The notes beneath the pieces are model-generated. The model had not been told where the DNA came from. It searched no databases and was given only the letters and a program-made list of their open reading frames with translations. Source: a virus. From it: DNA of 53,844 nucleotides. The stretch covers positions 1 to 53,844 of IMG/VR virus record IMGVR_UViG_3300032092_000043, one strand, 5' to 3'. Of this stretch, positions 15,629 to 25,233 are shown in pieces (position 1 is the stretch's first letter; every line of letters starts with the position of its first letter). Both the position numbers and the translations under genes were made by a program.

Positions 15629-17841
15629 TGGCCGCCAAGGTTTTCTCCCTCGACACGCAGCCGGGTATTCAGCGCGACGGCACGGTCTTCGACAAAATGT
15701 TCTACAACGACGGCGAGTGGGTCCGCTTTCAGCGTGGCCGTCCTCGCAAGATCGGCGGTTATCGTGTCATTTCTGACCAGCTCACAGGCCCTTCACGCGG
15801 GATCTGGGTCAACGCTCAGAACGCCTTCACGTCAATCTTCAGCGGCTACAACAACGGCCTTCAGGTCCTAACCATTGACAACAATGGCGTGGGCGCAGGG
15901 GTGGGTAACTTTACCCTGTCCAATTTCACGCAGTCCAACTTGAACTTGTGGCAGTTTGACGGCTTCTATGACGTGGCGGGCACAGGCTTGCAGTCGCTGG
16001 TCGCGCACCCGGGGCAGAACCTTGCCTCCATCGGAAACGACAACGACACCCCAGTCCTGATTGGCGACATCACCGCCTTGACCATGAGTCAAGTTGGCGT
16101 GTTTACTGCCTCTGGCACAACAACAAATTTAAGCGCCACGGTGACCTTGGCAGCGTCCAACACCTTGATCGGCGCTGGCCAAACGGTGACTGGCACGGGC
16201 ATACCCGCCAACACCACGGTGGTGTCCATCTCCACGACCACGCTGGTGATCTCTAACCCTGCCACGGCCTCTGGCACTGTGACATTAACCTTTAACAACA
16301 ACATCTCAGTGTCTGGTGGCGTGGTGTCGCTGCACCCCTACCTGTTTGTTTACGGCAACAACGGCCTGATCCAGAACTCCTCGGCTGGCAACACCAACGA
16401 TTGGGTCTCTGCGGACGCCAACGCGGTCAATGTGGCCTCTGGAAAGATCGTCCAAGGGCTACCCGTCAGGGGCGGCTCAAACGCGCCCTCTGGCCTGTTT
16501 TGGAGCCTTGACAGCCTGATCCGCGTGTCGTTCATCGGCGGCACGGGAACGCCTCCTCAATACTGGCGCTACGACATCGTCAGCAGCCAGTCCTCAATTT
16601 TGTCTTCGCAGTCGGCCATTGAGTACGACGGGGTCTATTACTGGTGCGGTGTTGATCGATTCCTGTTGTACAACGGTGTGGTCAAAGAGATCCCCAACAC
16701 CATGAACCAGAATTACTTCTTTGACAACCTGAACTATGACCAACGTCAAAAAGTTTGGGCAACAAAGGTTCCGCGTTTTGGTGAGATTTGGTGGTTTTAC
16801 CCCCGAGGCGATGCAACCGAATGCACCGACGCCATCATCTATAACGTGCGCGAACAGACTTGGTACGACGCGGGCGAGGCCAGTGGTGCGCAGCGATCGG
16901 CTGGGTACTTCTCCCAAGTGTTCGCTTTTCCTGTGGCCGCAGACTGGCACGCTAGCACCGCTGAGACCGTGTTCACGGGTACTTTTAACGAGGTGTCTGG
17001 CAGCGTTTTTCTGTTCAGCGACACCTACAACACTCAAGTTGCTTTGAATCAGGTCATCACTGGCTCCAACATCCCTACAAGCACGACTGTGGTGGCCATC
17101 ACTTCTAGCAACATCAAGACGCTTGGAGCTATCACAGGAGGCTCTGGCTACGTCAACGGCTCCTACTCCAACGTAACCCTCACAGGAGGCGCAGGATTGG
17201 GCGCTAAGGCCACAATTGGCGTTTCTGGTACTGCCGTGACCACCGTGACCATCACGGCCCGTGGAGCTGGCTATTTGGTTGGCGACGTCCTAAGCGCCAC
17301 GGCGGCCAGTTTGGGTGGCACGGGAGCGGGGTTCTCAATTCCTGTGTCGGCAATTTATGCTCAAGCAATCCAAATGTCGGCGGCTGCCACGGGAACGGGC
17401 GCAGTGTCATTGACCTTTTCAATCCCCCCTGACCTTATTGAGATGTACCAGCACGAGATCGGAACTGATCAGATAAATGGTCAAAATGTACAAGCAATCC
17501 TTAGCTCTTTTGAGACCAACGACCTGAGCTGGCTTGGCGGTGGCCCTTCTCAGCCTCAACCCGAAGGCCTCAACCGCTGGATTCGCGTGGAGCGCATCGA
17601 GCCTGACTTTTTGCAAGAAGGCGAGATGAGTGTGGTCGTGACTGGCCGACCGTTTGCTCAAGGCGAAGACAAAGAGTCCGACCCTTACATTTTTGGACCC
17701 AACACAGGCAAGATTGACATGCGTGAGCAGCGCCGCGAATTGCGATTGAGGTTTACCTCTGATGTGGCTGGTGGAAACTACCAGCTTGGCAAATTGGTTC
17801 TCAACGCCGAGATCGGCGACGTGAGGCCATATGGCCCTTAA
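15628..17841 (+). CDS. gp10-like packaged-DNA stabilisation / tail hub protein
   Basis: Product of 737 residues. The opening LDTQPGIQRDGTVFD followed by WVRFQRGRPRKIGGY, and propeller-like blades (IWVNAQNAFTSIFSGYNNG, YWCGVDRFLLYNG, WWFYPRGD, REQTWYD), are the pattern of P22 gp10-like proteins that plug the tail. The core is interrupted by modules at about 160-225 and 450-600, rich in G-T-T-x-(V/I)-V-S and G-A-G-Y-x-V-G-D-V-L, which look like appendage modules. The gp10 analogy is inferred. Confidence 0.58.
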   Translation: MAAKVFSLDTQPGIQRDGTVFDKMFYNDGEWVRFQRGRPRKIGGYRVISDQLTGPSRGIWVNAQNAFTSIFSGYNNGLQVLTIDNNGVGAGVGNFTLSNFTQSNLNLWQFDGFYDVAGTGLQSLVAHPGQNLASIGNDNDTPVLIGDITALTMSQVGVFTASGTTTNLSATVTLAASNTLIGAGQTVTGTGIPANTTVVSISTTTLVISNPATASGTVTLTFNNNISVSGGVVSLHPYLFVYGNNGLIQNSSAGNTNDWVSADANAVNVASGKIVQGLPVRGGSNAPSGLFWSLDSLIRVSFIGGTGTPPQYWRYDIVSSQSSILSSQSAIEYDGVYYWCGVDRFLLYNGVVKEIPNTMNQNYFFDNLNYDQRQKVWATKVPRFGEIWWFYPRGDATECTDAIIYNVREQTWYDAGEASGAQRSAGYFSQVFAFPVAADWHASTAETVFTGTFNEVSGSVFLFSDTYNTQVALNQVITGSNIPTSTTVVAITSSNIKTLGAITGGSGYVNGSYSNVTLTGGAGLGAKATIGVSGTAVTTVTITARGAGYLVGDVLSATAASLGGTGAGFSIPVSAIYAQAIQMSAAATGTGAVSLTFSIPPDLIEMYQHEIGTDQINGQNVQAILSSFETNDLSWLGGGPSQPQPEGLNRWIRVERIEPDFLQEGEMSVVVTGRPFAQGEDKESDPYIFGPNTGKIDMREQRRELRLRFTSDVAGGNYQLGKLVLNAEIGDVRPYGP

Positions 17842-18091
17842 CCCTGCACAGATTTATGACCCACGCTATCACACGTTTGAGTCGTGGGCGTGCCTTATGT
17901 GCGAGCTTTATGGTGCGCAGAATTTGCAAATCCCAAATGCTCAAACAAATTGGAAAGATTGGGGCAACGGACTTAACGCGATTGACGTCTTCTCAAATGA
18001 GGCAACGCCCCGCACGGACCAATTCAATAATTGGTATGAGTGGGCCGAGGCCATGGTGGCGGCAGTTAATCCAGCGACGCAAACAACATGA
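17831..18091 (+). CDS. Small conserved podovirus tail-operon protein, unknown
   Basis: Product of 86 residues, rich in Trp, Asn and Tyr: YDPRYHTFESWACLMCELY near the N-terminus and TDQFNNWYEWAEAMVAAV at the end. No catalytic motif is seen. It overlaps the previous gene by 11 bases and the next by 4, so it belongs to the same operon as the gp10-like protein and the diiron protein. Confidence 0.55.
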   Translation: MALNPAQIYDPRYHTFESWACLMCELYGAQNLQIPNAQTNWKDWGNGLNAIDVFSNEATPRTDQFNNWYEWAEAMVAAVNPATQTT

Positions 18092-18771
18092 ACTGGTGCG
18101 ACAACTCCAAACTCTTTACTCGGCACTGCGATGCGGTCAGCGTCCTATTCCCAGCGTGGGAGCGTGCGTTTGTTGCTGTGGCCAAGCACCACCTAGCCAA
18201 AGTATCCGACGAGGCCCTCAAGGCTCGCATGGAAGAGTTCATTTGCGAAGAGCTGGCCCACGCAAGTGCCCACGACGCCTACAACGCTCGAGCTGGTATC
18301 ACTGAGGTGGCCAACGCCGAATACAGTAAAACCCGAATTATTCACCGCCGACCCGGCAGTAAGGTATGGCTTGGCACGATGGTGTCAATTGAGCACTTTG
18401 CGGCCTGCATGGGCAGGATGTACCTTGATTGGTTCAAGGGGCGCGAGGGCCGTGAGCACAAATTGTTTGCTTGGCACTCCCGCGAGGAGATTGGCCACAA
18501 GGACCTAGCCATTGACCTTTGGCGCAGTTTAGGCTACTCAGATGCTGACTTGCGGGCAATTGCAAGGCAAAATCAGGTATACGTCATCAAATTTATCGTG
18601 GGTTATACCTTGCAGGGCGTCAGTTTTAGGCGTTTGAAAGACTGGACTGACTTTGCGCAATGGGCGTGGCACATGACAACCAAGGTATTTGTGCCCATGC
18701 TCAAGATCTATTTGCCCAATTTTCACCCAAGCAAGGTGGATGATTGCCGCTATCTGGAGGTTCTAGCATGA
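18088..18771 (+). CDS. Ferritin-like diiron protein, predicted metal-dependent hydrolase (PF10118-like)
   Basis: Product of 227 residues, all-helical. It has the six-ligand diiron pattern of a four-helix bundle: E25, E55-x-x-H58 (in FICEELAHASAH), E102 (SIEHF) and E134-x-x-H137 (SREEIGHKDLAIDLW). Extra histidines H62, H103 and H130 lie next to the site. This order and the EEIGHKDLAIDLW segment match the family annotated as predicted metal-dependent hydrolase (PF10118, COG3687), whose substrate is poorly known. It is tightly coupled to tail genes on both sides (ATGA overlaps), so it is probably made late and may be packaged. No membrane segment is clear. An enzyme of this type is unusual in a virion operon. 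Confidence 0.75.
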   Translation: MNWCDNSKLFTRHCDAVSVLFPAWERAFVAVAKHHLAKVSDEALKARMEEFICEELAHASAHDAYNARAGITEVANAEYSKTRIIHRRPGSKVWLGTMVSIEHFAACMGRMYLDWFKGREGREHKLFAWHSREEIGHKDLAIDLWRSLGYSDADLRAIARQNQVYVIKFIVGYTLQGVSFRRLKDWTDFAQWAWHMTTKVFVPMLKIYLPNFHPSKVDDCRYLEVLA

Positions 18772-19253
18772 GCGGCTTAGGCATTCACCCAGTCAGCTCA
18801 AAAGAGCACATGCTTGAACCCACCGACATCTTTGCGGTGGCCGCGTATGAGGACAAGCGCAGCCAGCAAATTGTTGCCGCTGCCGCAAAGAAGGCAAGCG
18901 TCTCTGTTGAGCGAATGCTTTACTCAATGATGATTCAAGAGTACAGCGACAAGGGCTTGATCCGCATTCGAGCAGGAAACACGTTGTTTACCATTGCCGC
19001 CTTTGAAGGTCGCGTGGGCTGGGTACGCAGCTACAACGGCGACACAGCAGACAACTTGGTCAACAACATGATTGAATTTATGCAAGCGTCCCGCAAGATT
19101 GGTTTTGATGCTCTTTTTGCAATGACGCACACGCCTGAAATTGTCAGGGTTTTAAAGTTGGCAGCAAGAAAAATGAACGACCCAGCCGTCAAAACAAAAT
19201 TTGATAGTGCTAATGGTGTTTTTGCCGTTTCCACTGGTGAAAAGAGGGCCTGA
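18768..19253 (+). CDS. Possible internal virion protein, weakly acetyltransferase-like
   Basis: Product of 161 residues from ATG 18768 (coupled to the preceding stop as ATGA). A helical N-terminal half (RSQQIVAAAAKKASVSVERML) is followed by a compact alpha/beta part: LFTIAAFEGRVGWVRSYNG, then NNMIEFMQASRKIGFDALFA and a C-terminal helix and strand. The second half recalls a GNAT-like fold and the position just before the giant internal protein recalls small internal virion proteins, but neither is firm. No diagnostic residue is seen. Confidence 0.42.
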   Translation: MSGLGIHPVSSKEHMLEPTDIFAVAAYEDKRSQQIVAAAAKKASVSVERMLYSMMIQEYSDKGLIRIRAGNTLFTIAAFEGRVGWVRSYNGDTADNLVNNMIEFMQASRKIGFDALFAMTHTPEIVRVLKLAARKMNDPAVKTKFDSANGVFAVSTGEKRA

Positions 19254-19255
19254 GT

Positions 19256-22200
19256 ATGGGTTTTGTTTCTGACGTTGTTAGCGGGATTGGCAATGCCGTC
19301 GTTGGCGTAGTCACTGGTGTTGTTGACCTTGCTGGTGACGTTATCAAAGGCGTAGGCGATGCTGTTACTGGCGTTTTAAAAATAGTTGAAAATACTGTCA
19401 CGGGCATTCTTAAAGACCCGCTTCCAACCCTCTTGCAAATTGGCGGCGCAATGGTGGGCATTCCGCCATATGTGACGGCTGCTGTGATTACAGCGTCAAA
19501 AGGTGGAAAGCTTGAAGACATTGCCAAATCTGCTGCTGTTTCTTACATAGCTTCTGAGGCCCTTGCCAGCACCAACATTGGCAAAGAAATTGGCAAATTT
19601 ACCAAGACTTCTGGAAGCGATTTCACCAACTACATGATGGAGAATTACAGCCTTCCAGCAGACGTTGCTGTGTCCGTTGCAAAGGCTGCGACTGCAAGTT
19701 TGAACTCTTCAATTATTGGTGGCTTGAATGCAGCAATCAGCGGCAAGTCAATTACCAGCGGTATGGCAACAGGCTTTACGTCTGGTCTTATTTACTCGTC
19801 AACAAACAGCTATTTTGACTCTTTAAACAAGGACCCAAATTGGGGCTTTAGCAACAAAGCTCTAGACCTAATGAAGGGTTCTGCAAGCACCGTTTTAAAC
19901 ACAATTGTTTCAGGCAAAGGTGACCCCTCACAAGCACTCGGGAACTACATTGCCTACGCCACAATTAACTTGGCTGGAACAACGCTTGCGCAGACTGCAA
20001 AGGATGCCTACAAGGTCTTTACGACTGACACCGAGGCGGCAAAGCTTGCTCAGGACAAGTACGTCACGGCCAAGGCCGAGTACGACACAAAAATCACTGC
20101 TGGAGAAAAGCTGCGCAATGAAATAAACGATGAGGCTAAAGCTTTTGAGACTAAAGTTGCCGATGAATTTACACCGTTCAAAACAAGCTACGACGCAATA
20201 ATTGCAGCAAACGAAGCGGCGGTTAATTCATTCAATTGGGAAAAGTCGCGCTTTGACGAAAACAAGTGGGCTTACGAAAATTACCAAACCAAAATGGCGC
20301 AGGACGGCTATCAAATTTACGACGAGGACGTGGGTAATTATTACAGAATGGTTCCAGTCACGGATAAAGATGGTCAAGTTGAATACCATTTACAGTTTGC
20401 GCCAACCAAGCAGTCATATGCCGACAACGCAAACGCCGCAGCCGTAGTGGCAAATGCCGCTGCGGAAAAAGCGGATTTAACTTCCAAAGAAGCTCAAGCG
20501 CTGTACGACGCCAACAAGGACATGCTTGATACGTTGGGAACAACCAAAACTGCAATTGACGAAAAAATTGCCAAGCTCAATGTCATCAAAAGCGATGTTG
20601 AGGACCCAACCGTTGAAGGCTCTACGGCAGCAGCGTTAAAGGCCGCCTCCACCGCCTATCAAACAAAATACGACGCTTGGTCCAAAACCAAAGACGCCGC
20701 TGACCGCTCTGCTGAGAACTACACCAAGGCCTTGGCTGAAGTGGCCACACGCGACGCAACCATTGACGCATTGAACACTGGGGCAATTACCGTTTCCAGC
20801 AAAGACACAAGCGGCAATTGGCTGTTGTCTAACGGCATGACGCTGACGTCGCAAGGTAAGTTCATGCAGGACGGCGCTCAGGTGTTTACAGCCGCCGCTG
20901 GCATTCCTCAAAAGGTCATGGATTTCAAAGCCTCTGACGGCTCCAATGTTGACTTCAATGAAAACTCTGGCCGTCTGCTCTCAGAGACTGACGTAGAAAA
21001 TATTTGCAGACGTGACTATGGCTTCACGCCAACGGCAGCAGAGATTGAGGCAATTGCTGGCGGAACGTACAACGCGCTTGGCAACGACGACATGACCAAT
21101 TTGGCCAACAAAAAGGCCAGAGAGACCTACTTTGCTGTTGTTGGAAAAGATCCGACCGCGTCTGAGCTTGAGACAATTCGCAAGACGGGCAAGGTAATTG
21201 ATGGTGCGGCTGACGCCGCCATCAACGGTCTAGACTTGCCTGCGGACTATGTCTTCCCTGACATGTCAACGCCAGAAAAAATCTCTCGTGGCCAAGCCTA
21301 CGCCGCAGCAAGGGCAAAGTACGGACCAAAAGCAATTTTTGAGTGGACTGACCCTGACACTTTGGTGACAAAAAAATACACCACAGAAAACAGGGAAGAA
21401 AAAGCTGCACGACTTGCAAAGGCCGCGCAAGATGCGCAGAACCGTATCAACCTCATGCCATCTAACGACGTTGCTGGCGCAGGTCGCGGCTTCTTGGGCG
21501 GCAAGCCCGCTGGAGCTGAAAACATCTACCTTGGCAAGAAAGACAACAATGTCTACGTTGATACTCGCGAATACGACGCATTAGGTAACGTGACTAGCGG
21601 CTCTTTAGGCCTTGCTGACGACAAGACCGCAACCAACGTCCGCGCAACAAGCATTGTTGGGCAGATGATTGCTACGGGCGCACAGGGTTTTGGTGAGCTG
21701 ATGCAAAGCTACGCAAGCGGCGCAGCCCTTGCTTCAGGCGGCGACATGAGCAACGCAACCTACAACTTAGGCAAGGCGCTTGAGACTTGGGGCAAAGACC
21801 GCGACGGCGCGGACGTTGTCAGTCAATCCAAAAACATGGAAAGCGCAATTGAGCGGGCAGGTAAAGAGGGCAACATTTTTACGCAGATTGGCATACTGAC
21901 CAAGGCCGCAAAAGACAACCCTTTGGGCATGATTTCAGCCATGGGCAAAGAAGTCGTGCAAGAAGGCCCGGGGTGGGCCGTCGGTGCTGTAGCTGCCGCA
22001 GGCCTTTTGGCCGTCGGTGGTGGGGTTGCTGCGGCTGCCTTGACCGCTGCTGGCGTGGCCGCCGCCATGGACGGCATTGAGTCGTTTGGTGCAGGTGGTC
22101 GCGAGGCCTACGACGCCTTGAAAAAGGCTAATGTGCCCGAGGACCTCGCTCGCGAAAAAGCAATTGTTAACGGCGCAATTCACGCCGCCGTTACCGCGCC

Positions 22201-25200
22201 AGCCGAATTCCTTGCGGACAAGACTTTGTTCAAAGCCTACCTCAACAGCGTCAGTGGTGGCGTTAAAGAGTATGCAGCTAAGTACGGCTCAACAATTGCC
22301 ACAAACGCGGCGAGTGAGTTTATTGAGGCCGTGCCTCAGAACCTGTCAACTCAACAAATTACCACTGGCAAGATGGACCTCAAGACGGCCACTGCTGGCG
22401 CTTTTTACGAGAGCATGATTGGTGGCGGAACAGCCACCTTGGTGCTTGGCCCAGCAGCCATCAACGACGCAGTAATAGTTGCAAAAGATTACGCTGGTAA
22501 CAACGTAACCCTTAAAGAGTTCATGGACGGCACTCGTGACGTCAATCTAAACACCTTGGATTCCTCTGCAACCATTGGAACCTCAAACAACGGCGGCACA
22601 GTGACGCTTGGCGCATTGACTGCTGTCGGCACGGACATTGGTCTTTCTAACACCGAGCTAAAGACCTTCCTGCCAGCCAGCGTAACCGATTACAGCTCTG
22701 TGGTTTACAAATCGGCTGACGGCACTGCGGTGACCCTTGGCAACATCGACTCCATTGTCAAGAAAAACCCAACGCTGGACTTTACGACCGTGCTGGACAC
22801 CGTCTACACCACCAGCGCGGCAGACTTTAAGGTCGTCTTTAGCCCAACCGTTTTGAACGGCACAGCAGACCTCAAGCCTGCAACCGATTACGAAACAACG
22901 GCCAAGGCCGCAGGCTTTCCAAGCTACGCCGTTTACCAGCAGTACGGTGGCGACATATCGGCCTACAACAACGCTCAGAACACTAACTTGGCTACTGCGG
23001 CTGGCTTCCCTGATTACGCTGCGTACACTAAATTCAATGGCGATTTGGCTGCTTACACGGCGTCAAAGACAACACCACCCGTCGTAACCCCTCCCGTTGT
23101 TACACCCCCAGTTGTCACGCCTCCTGTCGTTACTCCGCCTGTTGTGACCCCTCCAGTGGTTACACCCCCCGTAGTGACGCCGCCTGTAGTTACGCCGCCC
23201 GTGGTCACGCCCCCTGTGGTAACGCCTCCAGTTGTAACTCCACCCGTTGTAACGCCGCCTGCAACCGACGTGACAATGGACGCCGTTACCAAGGCCATCA
23301 ATGACGCAATTGCTGGCATTCAGTTGCCCGCAGGCGTCAGCATGGACTCTGTGGTCACGGCCATCAAGAATTTTGCCGCTCAGAACCCAACGCTCAATGC
23401 TGCTGACGTAACGACGGCAATTGCTGCATACATGAAGAGCAACCCGCCAGTCAGCATGGCTGACGTGAGTACGGCGATGGCCACGGCCACAAAAGGCTTG
23501 GCCACAAAGGCTGACATTGCCACAGCAATTGCGGGCATCAAGTTGCCAGCAGGTATCACTACCGCTGACGTCACGTCTGCCATTGAAACTTACATGTCCA
23601 AGAACGCTGGTCTTAGCGCCAAGGACGTGACGGCTGCTGTCAAGACCTACATGGACAACAACCCCGGCCTTGCGGCTGCGGACATCAAGGCCACAGTTGA
23701 AGCGGCAACCAAAGACTTTGCAACTAAGAAAGACATTGAAACCGCGATTGCTGGTATCAAGTTTCCTACAGGAATTACGGCGGCTGACGTCTCTGCTCAA
23801 ATCACGGCAGCTCTTAAAGCAAATCCCAACTTGACTGCGGCGGACGTCACCAAGGCGATCACGACGTACATGCAGAACAACCCCGGCGTGTCGGCTGCGG
23901 ATGTTTCAACTGCAATTAACGCAGCAACTAAAGATTTGGTCACCAACGCATCAATGACAACGGCATTGGCTGGCGTTACTGCTGACGTTAAAACCAAGTT
24001 TGATGGCCTTACTCAAGGTCAAAAAGATATTGTTGCTGCTCAGGTAAAAATGGGCACGGACCTTAACACGGCCATCACCAACGCAGCCGCGCAAACTGCA
24101 ACTCAAATTGCAGGCGTCAAAACCGACATCAGTAATTTGTCCGCTGACGTCAAGATTAAATTTGATGGTCTCACTCAGGGCCAGAAAGACATCGTTGATG
24201 CACAAGTCAAGATGGGTGTCGACATCAACAAAGCAATTGATAACGCGACCAAGCAGACGAGTGAGCAGATCACCAACGTCAGGACCGACCTGACAAGAGA
24301 CATCAAAGACGTTCAAACGCAGTTCAACACTCGCGTAGACGAGCTGGTGCTGCAAGGTAAAACGTACCAAGAAGCCACGCAAGAGGCTTTGAAAGAGCTT
24401 GGCACTGGCGTAAGTGGTTTGCAGACCAGCGTTACTGATATACAAGAAAAAGCAAAACAAGCCGCAAAAGTCGAAGCTGCAAAAACCAAACAGGCCAACG
24501 TTAACAGTGGACTGAGCAGGGCCATGTCGTTGATTGCGCCAACCCTTGGGGCTGGCTTAGTGGACACCTCAAGCCCCGGCTTTGCAGATATTGGTTTAAA
24601 AACCACAGGCGAAGCAAAATTTGAAGGGCCGCTTGAGCAATACCTCAAGATGGTCAAAGAAGGCGATTACACGCCAAACCCAACCCAGCCAGAAACTCAA
24701 CAACAGAACCAGCAGGTGGCCCAAGTGCAAGACGAACTTTCAACCCCACAGCCTCAACCCCAGCAAGGGTCTGATTATTTCAACTACGGGCAGCAGACCG
24801 ACATCAATGACTTTCTGGGTGGCGGTCAAACTCCGACGCTTCCGTTTAAAGCTGGTGGCCTTGCGACGCCTTTGTTTGCGGGTGGCGGCACAACCCGCTA
24901 TGGCCACTACGCTGGGGGTGGCTTGAATGTGGTTCACCACTCTGGCAAGCCACGGCTGGACTTCCGCACAGGCAACGCTGTCACGGGACCCGGGGACGGG
25001 CAGTCCGATGACATCCCCGCCATGTTGGCCGATGGGGAGTTTGTTTTCCCTGCTGACGTGGTGGCCGCGCTTGGAAATGGCTCAACCAAGGCTGGAAGCG
25101 ATAAACTCTACGACATGATGCACTCTATTCGGGCGTATCACAGGTCGGCAAAACCAAAAGATTTACCGCCACCCGCAAAAAAATCACCTTTGGATTACCT

Positions 25201-25231
25201 GACAAAAACTGCACGCAAGGCTAGGAGATAA
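19256..25231 (+). CDS. Giant internal virion / DNA-ejection protein (1991 residues)
   Basis: Residues 1-60 are an amphipathic V/G/D-rich region. Residues 260-480 are coiled-coil-rich. Residues about 905-945 are strongly hydrophobic (AVGAVAAAGLLAVGGGVAAAA), a candidate membrane-active part. Two AAGFPxYAxY units near 1215-1270 precede twelve perfect VVTPP units (1276-1335). Then come three 73-residue repeats (IAG-I-(Q/K)-(L/F)-P units at 1352, 1425 and 1498) and two FDGLTQGQKDIV units 54 residues apart (1582 and 1636), all helical. The end (about 1862-1930) carries FKAGG, FAGGG and YAGGG motifs and then GPGDGQSDDIPAMLADGEFV, a C-terminal signature of many phage internal and tail proteins. It probably forms part of the ejectosome. 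No enzymatic motif was recognised. Confidence 0.7.
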   Translation: MGFVSDVVSGIGNAVVGVVTGVVDLAGDVIKGVGDAVTGVLKIVENTVTGILKDPLPTLLQIGGAMVGIPPYVTAAVITASKGGKLEDIAKSAAVSYIASEALASTNIGKEIGKFTKTSGSDFTNYMMENYSLPADVAVSVAKAATASLNSSIIGGLNAAISGKSITSGMATGFTSGLIYSSTNSYFDSLNKDPNWGFSNKALDLMKGSASTVLNTIVSGKGDPSQALGNYIAYATINLAGTTLAQTAKDAYKVFTTDTEAAKLAQDKYVTAKAEYDTKITAGEKLRNEINDEAKAFETKVADEFTPFKTSYDAIIAANEAAVNSFNWEKSRFDENKWAYENYQTKMAQDGYQIYDEDVGNYYRMVPVTDKDGQVEYHLQFAPTKQSYADNANAAAVVANAAAEKADLTSKEAQALYDANKDMLDTLGTTKTAIDEKIAKLNVIKSDVEDPTVEGSTAAALKAASTAYQTKYDAWSKTKDAADRSAENYTKALAEVATRDATIDALNTGAITVSSKDTSGNWLLSNGMTLTSQGKFMQDGAQVFTAAAGIPQKVMDFKASDGSNVDFNENSGRLLSETDVENICRRDYGFTPTAAEIEAIAGGTYNALGNDDMTNLANKKARETYFAVVGKDPTASELETIRKTGKVIDGAADAAINGLDLPADYVFPDMSTPEKISRGQAYAAARAKYGPKAIFEWTDPDTLVTKKYTTENREEKAARLAKAAQDAQNRINLMPSNDVAGAGRGFLGGKPAGAENIYLGKKDNNVYVDTREYDALGNVTSGSLGLADDKTATNVRATSIVGQMIATGAQGFGELMQSYASGAALASGGDMSNATYNLGKALETWGKDRDGADVVSQSKNMESAIERAGKEGNIFTQIGILTKAAKDNPLGMISAMGKEVVQEGPGWAVGAVAAAGLLAVGGGVAAAALTAAGVAAAMDGIESFGAGGREAYDALKKANVPEDLAREKAIVNGAIHAAVTAPAEFLADKTLFKAYLNSVSGGVKEYAAKYGSTIATNAASEFIEAVPQNLSTQQITTGKMDLKTATAGAFYESMIGGGTATLVLGPAAINDAVIVAKDYAGNNVTLKEFMDGTRDVNLNTLDSSATIGTSNNGGTVTLGALTAVGTDIGLSNTELKTFLPASVTDYSSVVYKSADGTAVTLGNIDSIVKKNPTLDFTTVLDTVYTTSAADFKVVFSPTVLNGTADLKPATDYETTAKAAGFPSYAVYQQYGGDISAYNNAQNTNLATAAGFPDYAAYTKFNGDLAAYTASKTTPPVVTPPVVTPPVVTPPVVTPPVVTPPVVTPPVVTPPVVTPPVVTPPVVTPPVVTPPVVTPPATDVTMDAVTKAINDAIAGIQLPAGVSMDSVVTAIKNFAAQNPTLNAADVTTAIAAYMKSNPPVSMADVSTAMATATKGLATKADIATAIAGIKLPAGITTADVTSAIETYMSKNAGLSAKDVTAAVKTYMDNNPGLAAADIKATVEAATKDFATKKDIETAIAGIKFPTGITAADVSAQITAALKANPNLTAADVTKAITTYMQNNPGVSAADVSTAINAATKDLVTNASMTTALAGVTADVKTKFDGLTQGQKDIVAAQVKMGTDLNTAITNAAAQTATQIAGVKTDISNLSADVKIKFDGLTQGQKDIVDAQVKMGVDINKAIDNATKQTSEQITNVRTDLTRDIKDVQTQFNTRVDELVLQGKTYQEATQEALKELGTGVSGLQTSVTDIQEKAKQAAKVEAAKTKQANVNSGLSRAMSLIAPTLGAGLVDTSSPGFADIGLKTTGEAKFEGPLEQYLKMVKEGDYTPNPTQPETQQQNQQVAQVQDELSTPQPQPQQGSDYFNYGQQTDINDFLGGGQTPTLPFKAGGLATPLFAGGGTTRYGHYAGGGLNVVHHSGKPRLDFRTGNAVTGPGDGQSDDIPAMLADGEFVFPADVVAALGNGSTKAGSDKLYDMMHSIRAYHRSAKPKDLPPPAKKSPLDYLTKTARKARR
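23081..23260 (+). repeat. Twelve 15-bp units encoding VVTPP, with shuffled codons
   Basis: Twelve in-frame units, each Val-Val-Thr-Pro-Pro with no amino-acid change, span exactly 180 bases. Almost every unit uses a different combination of synonymous codons (Val GTC, GTT, GTG, GTA; Thr ACC, ACA, ACG, ACT; Pro CCC, CCA, CCT, CCG), so the DNA is far less repetitive than the protein. It is a stiff, extended proline linker. Confidence 0.97.
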
Positions 25232-25233
25232 AC

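Noticed and set aside
23081-23260. Tandem repeat as CRISPR array
   Set aside because: Units are 15 bases with no spacers, in frame, all coding VVTPP; a coding linker.
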